From the NCBI GenBank assembly GCA_036272735.1, contig DATAYF010000659.1:1-18417 (forward strand): DNA of 18,417 nucleotides, read 5' to 3'. Below the pieces are notes generated by a model. That model did no database searches, was not told the origin of the DNA, and worked only from the letters and a program-made list of their open reading frames with translations. The stretch is from DATAYF01 sp036272735. GTDB lineage: Bacteria; Chloroflexota; Ktedonobacteria; Ktedonobacterales; Ktedonobacteraceae. Position numbers and translations under genes: made by a program. Below are positions 7,342 to 14,996 of the stretch, piece after piece. Each line of letters begins with the position of its first letter. Position 1 is the first letter of the stretch.

Positions 7342-8739
7342 ATGAGTCAGACATTCGAATTGGAACAGGGCTATAGCGCTGGGTTCCACGTAGCAGAAAA
7401 TTACGCATTTAAGTCTGAAAAGGGATTGACGAGAAATATCGTCGAACAGATCTCTGAAATGAAGGGCGAACCCAGTTGGATGCGGCAGTTCCGCCTAAAG
7501 AGCCTGGACCTCTTCGAGAAACGGCCCGTACCCACCTGGGGCGCTGATCTATCCGGCATTAACTTCGACGATATCTATTACTATATTAAACCGGTCGCTC
7601 AACAGGGGAAGACCTGGGGCGATATTCCTTCCGAAATTAAAGACACCTTCGACCGCCTGGGTATCCCGCAGGCTGAACAAAGCTACCTGGCTGGTGTCAC
7701 TGCACAGTACGAGAGTGAAGCTGTCTATCACAAGGTGCGTGAAGACCTTGAGAAGCTAGGTGTGATCTTTACTGACATGGATACCGCGTTGCGTGAGTAT
7801 CCTGACATCATCAAAGAGCATTTTGGTACGATTATCCCACCATCCGACAACAAATTTGCCTCGCTTAATAGCGCGGTATGGAGCGGTGGTAGCTTCGTCT
7901 ACGTGCCAGCCGGTGTTAAAGTAGAAATTCCATTACAGGCCTACTTCCGCATCAACGCCAAGAACATGGGCCAGTTCGAGCGCACCTTGATCATCGCCGA
8001 ACCTGGTTCATACGTCCACTACGTTGAGGGTTGTACCGCGCCATCTTACACCGATGATAGCCTGCACAGCGCTGTCGTAGAGATTAAAGCCATGGAAGGC
8101 GCACGCATTCGCTACACGACGATCCAGAACTGGTCGAAGAACGTGTACAACCTGGTGACCAAGCGTGCCGCTGCGTATCGCGATGCAACGATGGAATGGG
8201 TCGATGGGAACCTTGGTTCGAAGGTGACGATGAAGTATCCAGCGGTCCTGCTGATGGAGCCTGGTGCTCGCGGCGACGTACTTTCGGTAGCATTCGCGAA
8301 TGATGTGATGCACCAGGACGCGGGCGCGAAGATCACGCACCTCGCACCGCATACGACTTCGCAGATCCTGTCGAAGTCGGTATCGAAGGGCACGGGCCGC
8401 GCCTCCTATCGTGGACTGGTCCGCATCAATCCCGGTGCGCACCACACGAAGTCGAGCGTACGTTGTGACGCTTTGCTGCTGGACGAGCATGCACGAACCG
8501 ACACCTACCCGACCATTCGCGTCGAAGAGAATCAGACCGAGATCGGCCACGAGGCGACCGTCTCGAAGGTCGGTGATGATCAGCTCTTCTACCTGATGAG
8601 CCGTGGCCTGGACGAGTCCGAAGCATACTCGCTGATCGTCAATGGCTTCATCGAGCCAATCACCAAAGAGTTGCCGATGGAGTACGCGGTTGAGTTGAAC
8701 CGCTTGATCCAGCTTGAGATGTCCGGTAGCGTCGGCTAG
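7342..8739 (+). CDS. sufB: Fe-S cluster assembly scaffold protein SufB
   Basis: 465 residues, normal SufB length. SufB is the scaffold subunit of the SufBCD complex, which builds iron-sulfur clusters in the cytoplasm using sulfur from SufS and ATP hydrolysis by SufC. GEPSWM (42-47) is the typical N-terminal motif. The beta-helix core has VWSGGSFVYVPAGVKVEIPL and FERTLIIAEPGSYVHYVEGC. Near the C-terminus, SSVRCDALLLD carries the conserved Cys (C375) and GHEATVSKV the conserved Glu (E404), equivalent to the residues required in E. coli SufB. The ATG at 7342 is preferred over 7336 because GGAG (7329-7332) lies 9 bases before it and only 3 before the other. It has its own promoter and terminator; sufC, sufD and sufS are not in this window, which is unusual because they commonly form one operon. 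Confidence 0.95.
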   Translation: MSQTFELEQGYSAGFHVAENYAFKSEKGLTRNIVEQISEMKGEPSWMRQFRLKSLDLFEKRPVPTWGADLSGINFDDIYYYIKPVAQQGKTWGDIPSEIKDTFDRLGIPQAEQSYLAGVTAQYESEAVYHKVREDLEKLGVIFTDMDTALREYPDIIKEHFGTIIPPSDNKFASLNSAVWSGGSFVYVPAGVKVEIPLQAYFRINAKNMGQFERTLIIAEPGSYVHYVEGCTAPSYTDDSLHSAVVEIKAMEGARIRYTTIQNWSKNVYNLVTKRAAAYRDATMEWVDGNLGSKVTMKYPAVLLMEPGARGDVLSVAFANDVMHQDAGAKITHLAPHTTSQILSKSVSKGTGRASYRGLVRINPGAHHTKSSVRCDALLLDEHARTDTYPTIRVEENQTEIGHEATVSKVGDDQLFYLMSRGLDESEAYSLIVNGFIEPITKELPMEYAVELNRLIQLEMSGSVG

Positions 8740-8773
8740 GCTAAATCGATAAGCAGCCATTTCGAACAGAAGC

Positions 8774-8811
8774 AAAAACGAGGTCCATCATGTTGGTGGG
8801 CCTCGTTTTTT
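8774..8811 (+). terminator. Rho-independent terminator of sufB
   Basis: The stem ACGAGGTCCA (8778-8787) pairs with TGGGCCTCGT (8797-8806) with one G-U pair. It is preceded by A5 and followed by a T-run (8806-8811), about 35 bases after the sufB stop. This is a textbook intrinsic terminator, and the flanking A-run lets it work on the opposite strand as well. Confidence 0.9.
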
Positions 8812-8945
8812 ATAGAAAGAATAAAATAGGAATAAAGCATTTGTGCATCTATACTTCCTCAACCGCATCGCAAAAATATTGGGTTCTTGCGACAAGCAGG
8901 CCTGTGCGAGCGGGTGGATTTTGACCAGCCATTCCATCTCAAAAC

Positions 8946-8974
8946 TTGACTTTCGGGCAAATATCGGTTATTAT
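8946..8974 (+). promoter_or_regulatory. Putative promoter of the ABC exporter leader
   Basis: TTGACT (8946-8951), 17-base spacer, TATTAT (8969-8974); predicted start near 8981. No other good promoter is seen up to 9421, so this is the best candidate for the exporter genes, which would give an untranslated leader of about 440 bases. Confidence 0.6.
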
Positions 8975-9007
8975 GCATTTATCTTGTTTTCGGAGGTACC
9001 ATTCATC

Positions 9008-9043
9008 ATGCGTTCAGCCACAACTAAGGTGTTGCTAAGCTAA
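9008..9043 (+). CDS. Putative 11-codon leader peptide
   Basis: ATG to TAA encoding MRSATTKVLLS, with a strong GGAGG at 8992-8996, 11 bases before the ATG, and a promoter just upstream. It is too short for gene finders. The position at the head of a long, hairpin-rich leader before a heterodimeric ABC exporter resembles ribosome-mediated attenuation, as known for bmrB before bmrCD in Bacillus subtilis. A second tiny ORF (MGIIAVISLF, 9079-9111) follows with a weak AGGG site. Translation of either is inferred only. Confidence 0.35.
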   Translation: MRSATTKVLLS

Positions 9044-9421
9044 GTGCGCTGTGTCTACAACTAACCAGGGTTGTTTTTATGGGGATCATCGCTGTGATTT
9101 CACTCTTCTAAATACGACCATGCTCTTCTTTAGATAGGCTACAGAACAGATAGGTACTGTTCTCTTCTGTAGACTTCGTTTTCGCTCTTCACGACCAGCC
9201 CACTTCGCCTCGTAGGGCTCCTTTTGTTTGCCTGCTCATCGCACGCAACAGCACATTGCCTTTCGTTCAAGCATCACCACTCTCCACCGCCCATAGCCAT
9301 ACCGTATCGTTGGCTACCCTCTATTCATATCGAGCAGAGCATATGCTGCACACGCACGCCGTGTGTATTCATGTTTCACAAAATGCATCTACAACGCTCT
9401 TGAGCGAAAGGAAAAAGTAGA
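9044..9421 (+). promoter_or_regulatory. Structured leader upstream of the ABC exporter genes
   Basis: No convincing long gene lies in 8812-9421. Three hairpins are visible. ACAAC (9057-9061) pairs with GTTGT (9070-9074), followed by T-rich TTTTA and so terminator-like, though only 5-6 bp. CTACAGAACAG (9139-9149) pairs with CTGTT plus CTGTAG (9157-9172) with a 5-base bulge. CACACG (9349-9354) pairs with CGTGTG (9360-9365). A short upstream stem (CAAC 9021-9024 with GTTG 9031-9034) overlaps the leader ORF, and its GTTG could instead pair with CAAC at 9058-9061. Attenuation is a hypothesis; the stems are short. Confidence 0.35.
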
Positions 9422-11167
9422 TTGATACAGGCACTGAACCGCTACTGGCGGCTGTTGGCCCACTATTTGCGGACCCAGTGGCCACGGATGGGCTTGCTGG
9501 CTGTGATCCTATGCGGCACCATCTGTGTGCAGGTGATTACTCCACTGGTGACGAGCTACTTCATCGATCAGGCCACCTCCGGCGGCGATCTGCGCTCTCT
9601 AATCGTCCTGGCGCTGCTGACCATGGGCCTGGCCCTGGCGGGGCAGGGTTTGGCTGTCGCCGAAACCTACGTCGCCGAAAATGTGAGTTGGGCGGCCACC
9701 AACGCGCTGCGTGCCGACCTTGTCGTCCACCTGTTGCGGCTGGATGCCACGTTTCACACGGCCCATACGCCGGGCGAGTTGATCGAGCGGGTGGACGGTG
9801 ACGTGGCCACCCTGGCTCGCTTCTTCTCACGGTTTGTGGTCTATGTGCTTGGCAACGGCATCTTGCTGGTGGGTGTACTCGGGCTGCTCTATCACGTGGA
9901 CTGGCGGGTAGGTCTGGGGATGAGCGCCTTTGTCGTGCTGGCCTTGATAGCCATGCTGCGCATCCGCACCATTGCCGCTCCTTCCTGGGGTGCGGAGCGC
10001 CAGGCCAGCGCCGATTTCTACGGCTTCCTGGGCGAATACCTGGCCGGCCTGCAGGATATCCGGTCCAGTGGGGCTGGGGCGTTTGTGTTACGCCGCTGCG
10101 CCGAGGTAATGCGGTCATGGCTGGCCGTGACGCGCAAGGCGCAGATGTGGGGCTACAGCTTGGGCGCTACTAGCCTGGGGCTGTTTGCGCTCGGCACGGC
10201 GGCCGCTTTTGCCTTGAGTGCCATGCTGTTCAAATCCGGCACACTGACCATCGGCACTGTCTATCTGATCTTTCAGTGCACCGAGATGCTGCGCCAGCCG
10301 ACCGAGCAGATCCGCAACGAAGTGCAGGACCTGCAACAAGCGGACGCCAGCATGGCTCGTGTCGAGGCGCTCCTGAGTACGGCACCACGCGTGGTCGATG
10401 GCCCCGGCATTGCACTACCGCCAGGCAAGCTTTCGGTTGAGCTGGACGGCGTCTCATTTGGCTATGCAGAGGACGCCCCGGTCCTGCGCGACGTCAGCGT
10501 GTGGCTTGCGCCGGGCCGCGTGCTGGGTGTGGTGGGGCGCACCGGCAGCGGTAAGACAACGCTGACGAGGCTCCTCCTGCGCTTCTACGATCCACTGGCT
10601 GGCGTCGTGCGCCTGGGGGGCGTGGACCTGCGGGCAGCCCGCCTCGCGGAGGTGCGCGCTCGCATCGGTCTAGTTACCCAGGAGGTGCACCTCTTCCACG
10701 CCAGCGTGCGCGACAACCTGACCCTCTTCGACGACGGCGTGCCGGATAAGCAGATTTGCGCCGTGCTGGACTCCCTGGGTCTGGCCAGTTGGCTACGGGA
10801 ACTGCCGCGTGGACTGGACACCCAACTCTTGTCGGACGGTGCCGGGCTCTCCGCTGGGCAGGCACAGGTGCTGGCCTGTGCACGCATCTTGCTGCGCGAT
10901 CCCGACCTGGTGATCCTGGATGAAGCGTCCTCGCGCCTGGACCCTGCCACGGACCGGCTGGTACAAACGGCGCTGGCCCGGCTGCTCGACGGTCGTACCG
11001 GCATCATCGTGGCGCACCGGCTGGCCACTCTCGCCTACGCCGATGACATACTTGTCATGGAGGACGGGCAGGTGCGCGAGTATGGATCGCGACTTGCCCT
11101 CGCTGCCGACCCCACCTCGCGCTTTGCCAGGTTGCTACGGGTCGCAACTGAGGAGGTCACGCTATGA
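9422..11167 (+). CDS. ABC exporter subunit, fused membrane and ATPase domains (consensus catalytic site)
   Basis: 581 residues, type IV ABC exporter half-transporter. Residues about 20-290 form the membrane domain with about six hydrophobic helices. The ATPase domain has Walker A GRTGSGKT (372-379), Q-loop Q420, signature LSAGQ (476-480, Gly to Ala change), Walker B VILDE (497-501, catalytic Glu present) and H532. The TTG start at 9422 follows AAAGGA at a suitable distance; there is no nearby upstream ATG, and the next ATG (9488) would cut into the first helix. It ends in ATGA overlap with the next gene, so the two are translationally coupled and probably form a heterodimer. The cargo (drug, lipid or peptide) cannot be read from sequence; there is no peptidase C39 domain. 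GC content is visibly higher than in the left half of the window. Confidence 0.92.
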   Translation: MIQALNRYWRLLAHYLRTQWPRMGLLAVILCGTICVQVITPLVTSYFIDQATSGGDLRSLIVLALLTMGLALAGQGLAVAETYVAENVSWAATNALRADLVVHLLRLDATFHTAHTPGELIERVDGDVATLARFFSRFVVYVLGNGILLVGVLGLLYHVDWRVGLGMSAFVVLALIAMLRIRTIAAPSWGAERQASADFYGFLGEYLAGLQDIRSSGAGAFVLRRCAEVMRSWLAVTRKAQMWGYSLGATSLGLFALGTAAAFALSAMLFKSGTLTIGTVYLIFQCTEMLRQPTEQIRNEVQDLQQADASMARVEALLSTAPRVVDGPGIALPPGKLSVELDGVSFGYAEDAPVLRDVSVWLAPGRVLGVVGRTGSGKTTLTRLLLRFYDPLAGVVRLGGVDLRAARLAEVRARIGLVTQEVHLFHASVRDNLTLFDDGVPDKQICAVLDSLGLASWLRELPRGLDTQLLSDGAGLSAGQAQVLACARILLRDPDLVILDEASSRLDPATDRLVQTALARLLDGRTGIIVAHRLATLAYADDILVMEDGQVREYGSRLALAADPTSRFARLLRVATEEVTL

Positions 11168-12939
11168 AACAGTTCCCAACGTGGCGCTATCTGTTGAAAA
11201 TGGTTCGCTACAAGCCCTGGCTCTACCTGCTCCACGCGCTGTTGTGGGGCGCATTCGACATGTCGGCACTCCTAGCGGGGCTGATCGCCCGCGCCTTCTT
11301 CGATACGCTCACCGGACAGGCCCACATGCCCGTGGGCATGACGGGGCTGATCGTACTGCTGGTGGTGCTCGCAGTGAGCCGTGTGGCCTTGTGGCTCACC
11401 GCTGGCTTTGTCGAAATCATCATGCGGTTCACAATGAGCGCGTTGCTGCGCCGCAACCTGCTGCGGCACGTCCTGGACCGACCTGGTGCCTATGCTCTGC
11501 CCTACTCTATAGGTGAGACCATCAGCCGCTTTCGCGACGATGCCTATCAGGCCGAGGACAGCATTGATTGGAGTGACGAGATTACGGGCCAGGGCTTGCT
11601 TGCCGTGGGGGCCTTCCTGGTGCTCTTGCATATCAACGCTCTTATGGCCCTGGTCACCATCCTGCCCCTCGTGGTCGTGACGATCATAGCTCGGTGGGCG
11701 AGCAACGCACTGGGCCGCTACCGTGAAGCCAGCAGCCAGGCCACCAGTCAGGTCACCGGAGCCATTGGCGATATCCTGGCGGCTGTGGTAACGGTGCAGG
11801 CTGCCGGTGCCGAAGAGCGAACCGTGGCGCATTTCCGACGGCTGAACGAGCAGCGCCGTACAGCTATGCTGGCTGATCGCCTGGCGACGCAGGCTCTGGA
11901 CGCCATCACGGCTAACACGATGAGCGTGGGTACGGGTCTGATCATGCTGCTGGCAGCCAGCAGCTTGCGCGGTGGCAGCTTGACGGTGGGCGACTTTGCC
12001 TTGTTTGTCTCGTATCTCGGCTTCATCGCTGATTTTACCTCCGGACTCGGCCGCTTCCTGGCTCACTACCGGCAGACAGGCGTCGCTTTCACACGCATGC
12101 GCGTCTTGTTGGGTGGTGCGCCGCCATCTGCGCTGGTGGAATCCACCCCGCTGCACCTGCGCGGCCCCCTACCCACCGTGCCGACTCCAGTTCGCAACGA
12201 GACTGATCGTTTGAACCTCGTAGAGGCGCGGGGGCTAACCTATCGCCACCCACAGTCTGGGCGTGGTATCACTGCGGTGAACCTGCGCCTGCCGCGTGGT
12301 ACCCTGACTGTGGTGACGGGGCGCATCGGCGCGGGCAAGACAACGCTCCTACAGGTCCTCCTGGGTTTGCTGCCCCGGCAGGCAGGCGAGATCCAGTGGA
12401 ACGGCCACGTCGTGGATGACGCGGCTTCCTTTCTTGTGCCACCCCGCGCGGCGTACACAGCCCAGGTGCCGCGCCTGTTCAGCGAGACGCTCAAGCAGAA
12501 TATTCTCCTGGGGCTACCCGACGACCCTGCAGCCCTGGCTGCTGCCGTGCGGGGTGCCGTCCTGGAGCACGACGTGCAGGCGCTAGAGGCCGGATTGGAG
12601 ACGCCAGTGGGCACCCGCGGCGTCAAGCTCTCAGGCGGCCAGGTGCAGCGCACGGCGGCGGCGCGTATGTTGGTGCGCGGCGACGGGTTGCTGGTGATCG
12701 ACGATCTGTCCAGCGCGCTGGACGTCGAGACCGAACGTGCTCTATGGGAACACATCTTTGAGCGTGAAGATGCAACCTGCCTGGTGGTCACGCACCGACG
12801 CGCCGCCCTGCGACGTGCCGATCACATCATCGTTCTCAAGGATGGCAGGATCGACGCGGAAGGGACGCTGGACGAGTTGCTAGCAACTAATGAAGAGATA
12901 GGGAGTTTGTGGCAGGGTGATTACTTGCATAAGCTCTAA
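11164..12939 (+). CDS. ABC exporter subunit, fused membrane and ATPase domains (degenerate catalytic site)
   Basis: 591 residues, the partner of the preceding gene, starting in its stop codon (ATGA overlap). The membrane domain covers about 15-310. The ATPase domain has Walker A GRIGAGKT (386-393), Q434, canonical signature LSGGQ (489-493), Walker B LLVIDD (509-514) with Asp514 where the catalytic Glu is expected, and H544. In heterodimeric exporters such as BmrCD or TM287/288, one subunit has this Glu-to-Asp change and the partner has a modified signature, so that one of two ATP sites is degenerate. The same pattern is complete here. An N-terminal region rich in aromatic and basic residues (RYLLKMVRYKPWLYLL) precedes helix 1. 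It is followed after 68 bases by the kinase gene. Confidence 0.92.
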   Translation: MKQFPTWRYLLKMVRYKPWLYLLHALLWGAFDMSALLAGLIARAFFDTLTGQAHMPVGMTGLIVLLVVLAVSRVALWLTAGFVEIIMRFTMSALLRRNLLRHVLDRPGAYALPYSIGETISRFRDDAYQAEDSIDWSDEITGQGLLAVGAFLVLLHINALMALVTILPLVVVTIIARWASNALGRYREASSQATSQVTGAIGDILAAVVTVQAAGAEERTVAHFRRLNEQRRTAMLADRLATQALDAITANTMSVGTGLIMLLAASSLRGGSLTVGDFALFVSYLGFIADFTSGLGRFLAHYRQTGVAFTRMRVLLGGAPPSALVESTPLHLRGPLPTVPTPVRNETDRLNLVEARGLTYRHPQSGRGITAVNLRLPRGTLTVVTGRIGAGKTTLLQVLLGLLPRQAGEIQWNGHVVDDAASFLVPPRAAYTAQVPRLFSETLKQNILLGLPDDPAALAAAVRGAVLEHDVQALEAGLETPVGTRGVKLSGGQVQRTAAARMLVRGDGLLVIDDLSSALDVETERALWEHIFEREDATCLVVTHRRAALRRADHIIVLKDGRIDAEGTLDELLATNEEIGSLWQGDYLHKL

Positions 12940-13007
12940 CCCTCCCATTGAGCTGAACGTAATACAGGTAGAGAGCAGATCCAAAAGAAAAAGGTAGGAC
13001 AAAATAC

Positions 13008-14996
13008 GTGGCCCGCTGTTTAAATCCACGCGGTGGGGGGCATGAGAACACCGACGCGGCGGTTTGTTGCCAGCACTGTGACTTTCTCGTCCAGGGTGCT
13101 CACATCGGCAATTACGAAGTGGTCTCTTTCATTGGCGCGGGCACCTATGGCTACGTGTACAAGGTGCGCGAACAGGTGCCGCTGAGCCGTATCCTGGCCT
13201 TGAAGGTACTACGCCTGGACCAATTCAACGAGAAAGCTCAGGCCAGTTTTTTTCAGGAAGCACGCCGCGTCGCCAACATGCACCATCCCAATATTTTGCC
13301 AATTTACAACTTTGGGCAGATTGTGGGCAGCGGGCAGCCCTATTTCGCTATGGAATATGCACCCCAAACAATTCTCGACCTTTTTCGCAACGCCAATGGC
13401 AGCCGACGCCGTGTCTTCGCTGAAGAGCTTGTTCCCTACGTGCAGCAAACGGCGGGTGCCTTGCAGTATGTACATAGCGGGAACCTGGTTCACCAGGATG
13501 TCAAGCCGGGCAACTTGCTCATCGGGCGCAGCGGTCAGGTCTTACTATCGGACTTCGGCACCACCTTTTATCTGGGAGTGCAAACCCACGCCTCGTTGGG
13601 CGAGGTCACGGGAACGGCGGCCTACATGCCACCGGAGCAGTGGAAGGGCACGCCACGCCGCGACTCCGACCAGTACGCGCTGGCTATTTGCTGCTACGAA
13701 CTGCTCGCCGGACGACCACCATTTATGCACAAACGCATCGAGGACATGTGGAACGCTCACCTTAAAGAGCCGGTGCCCCCACTCCAACAATGGAATTCCC
13801 GTGTTCCCGTAGAAGTAGTGGCCGTATTGACACGAGCACTGGCGAAAGATTACCGGCAACGCTACCATAGCATCACCGATTTCGCAGATAGTTACGAGCA
13901 AGCAGTCGCTACGGCATTACAGCGCTACATTTGCCAGAACTGCGGGCAACAGAATCGCACAGGGGCACAACGCTGCGCTTTTTGCGGCGCGCAATACGAC
14001 CATCGTACCTGCCCCTACTGCACGGCCCAGGTACGCTTTGGGCAACGCTGCTGCGCGGTCTGCGGTCGACTTACCATCCCACCACAAAACGTCTTTCATA
14101 GCCCTTTAGTGGGCGTCGGTGTACGCCATAATCGCTATACCATCAAGCGTGTGCTCAAGCAAAGCGCGGAGACACGCGTGATGACCGCCGTCGCCACCAA
14201 TGCCCAGGCCAACGAACAGCAGGTCGTACTCAAACGCTGGGAATGTGTGGATGAGCCATTAACCCGGCGCGCCAAAGAGGTTGCCTACTATGATCGCGCC
14301 ACCGAAGCACGCGCCAACCTGCACCATCCGCTTATTCCTACAGTGCTGGATCGCTTTGCAGAGGGCAAGCATTACTACCTGGTGGAGAGCTATGTCGATG
14401 GGGAAAGCCTGGAAGAGAAACTGCAAAAATTATTGCGACCAGTCCCAGAACAGGAAATAGTCTCTTACATGTATACCCTGCTCAATATCTTGATTGCCCT
14501 GGAACACCGGCAGCCACCATTACGCCACTACGATATTTCACCAGCCAACATCCTTATCGAGCGGCAACGTGGGCGCGCTATGCTCACGGGATTTCAAGTT
14601 GCGCCGCCACCGCTCTCGCCAGGTGAGCACAACGACAATGCGAGAAATCGCACCACGCGCAAGCTCGCCATCTCACCTTACTTACCGGTACACGATGCCC
14701 CTTACGATCAGCGCACCTGTATCTATGCTCTAGCCGCAAGCATGCATCACGCGCTCACCAACGTCGCGCCGCCACACTACCCAACCTACCCACCGGCGCG
14801 CAGGCTCAATCTCAACGTCTCGCCTGCCATGGAGACGCTGCTCAGCCGAGCATTGGCCGAGGACGCCAATGTGCGTTACCAGAGCTACGAGGAGATCAGA
14901 AGGGATGTTCAGCGTTTGCTTCCGCAGCAAGTGAGTCATGCAGAAGGAAAGCAGCCGGCCGCTTTCCTTCTGCATGACTATAAGAATGGTATTTAG
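13008..14996 (+). CDS. Ser/Thr protein kinase with double zinc ribbon and C-terminal pseudokinase
   Basis: 662 residues from a GTG start with AGGTAGGA (12992-12999) upstream. Residues 4-24 resemble a zinc ribbon with one Cys missing (C4, C20/C21, C24). The first kinase domain (about 36-300) has G-loop GAGTYGYV (43-50), K66, VHQDVKPGN (161-169, HRD is HQD), DFG (182-184) and PPEQW (208-212), so it should be active. Residues 309-352 hold four CxxC knuckles (C309/312, C323/326, C335/338, C349/352), a double zinc ribbon. A second kinase-like domain (about 377-650) keeps K409, HYD (507-509) and N514, but the G-loop is lost and DFG is TGF (527-529), so it is probably a pseudokinase. There is no transmembrane segment, so it is cytoplasmic. 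It starts 68 bases after the exporter pair, and the last codons form a perfect hairpin. The substrate is unknown; regulating the exporter is only a guess from position. Confidence 0.9.
   Translation: MARCLNPRGGGHENTDAAVCCQHCDFLVQGAHIGNYEVVSFIGAGTYGYVYKVREQVPLSRILALKVLRLDQFNEKAQASFFQEARRVANMHHPNILPIYNFGQIVGSGQPYFAMEYAPQTILDLFRNANGSRRRVFAEELVPYVQQTAGALQYVHSGNLVHQDVKPGNLLIGRSGQVLLSDFGTTFYLGVQTHASLGEVTGTAAYMPPEQWKGTPRRDSDQYALAICCYELLAGRPPFMHKRIEDMWNAHLKEPVPPLQQWNSRVPVEVVAVLTRALAKDYRQRYHSITDFADSYEQAVATALQRYICQNCGQQNRTGAQRCAFCGAQYDHRTCPYCTAQVRFGQRCCAVCGRLTIPPQNVFHSPLVGVGVRHNRYTIKRVLKQSAETRVMTAVATNAQANEQQVVLKRWECVDEPLTRRAKEVAYYDRATEARANLHHPLIPTVLDRFAEGKHYYLVESYVDGESLEEKLQKLLRPVPEQEIVSYMYTLLNILIALEHRQPPLRHYDISPANILIERQRGRAMLTGFQVAPPPLSPGEHNDNARNRTTRKLAISPYLPVHDAPYDQRTCIYALAASMHHALTNVAPPHYPTYPPARRLNLNVSPAMETLLSRALAEDANVRYQSYEEIRRDVQRLLPQQVSHAEGKQPAAFLLHDYKNGI
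14934..14979. terminator. Perfect 19-bp hairpin inside the kinase 3' end, between convergent genes
   Basis: The arm at 14934-14952 (AGTCATGCAGAAGGAAAGC) pairs without mismatch with 14961-14979 around the 8-base loop AGCCGGCC. It lies 15 bases before the kinase stop and just beyond the stop of citrate synthase on the other strand, which fits a bidirectional terminator. There is no U-tract, so action as an intrinsic terminator is uncertain. Confidence 0.6.

Noticed and set aside
8008..8775. 255-residue minus-strand frame
   Set aside because: Antisense of sufB and its terminator; no family features.
8843..9043. 66-residue frame upstream of the exporter
   Set aside because: It spans the putative promoter and has no ribosome site; only the small ORF starting at 9008 in the same frame is preceded by a Shine-Dalgarno.
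11272..12156. 294-residue minus-strand frame
   Set aside because: Antisense of the second ABC subunit; it reflects high GC and codon bias, and the product is rich in H/Q/G low-complexity.
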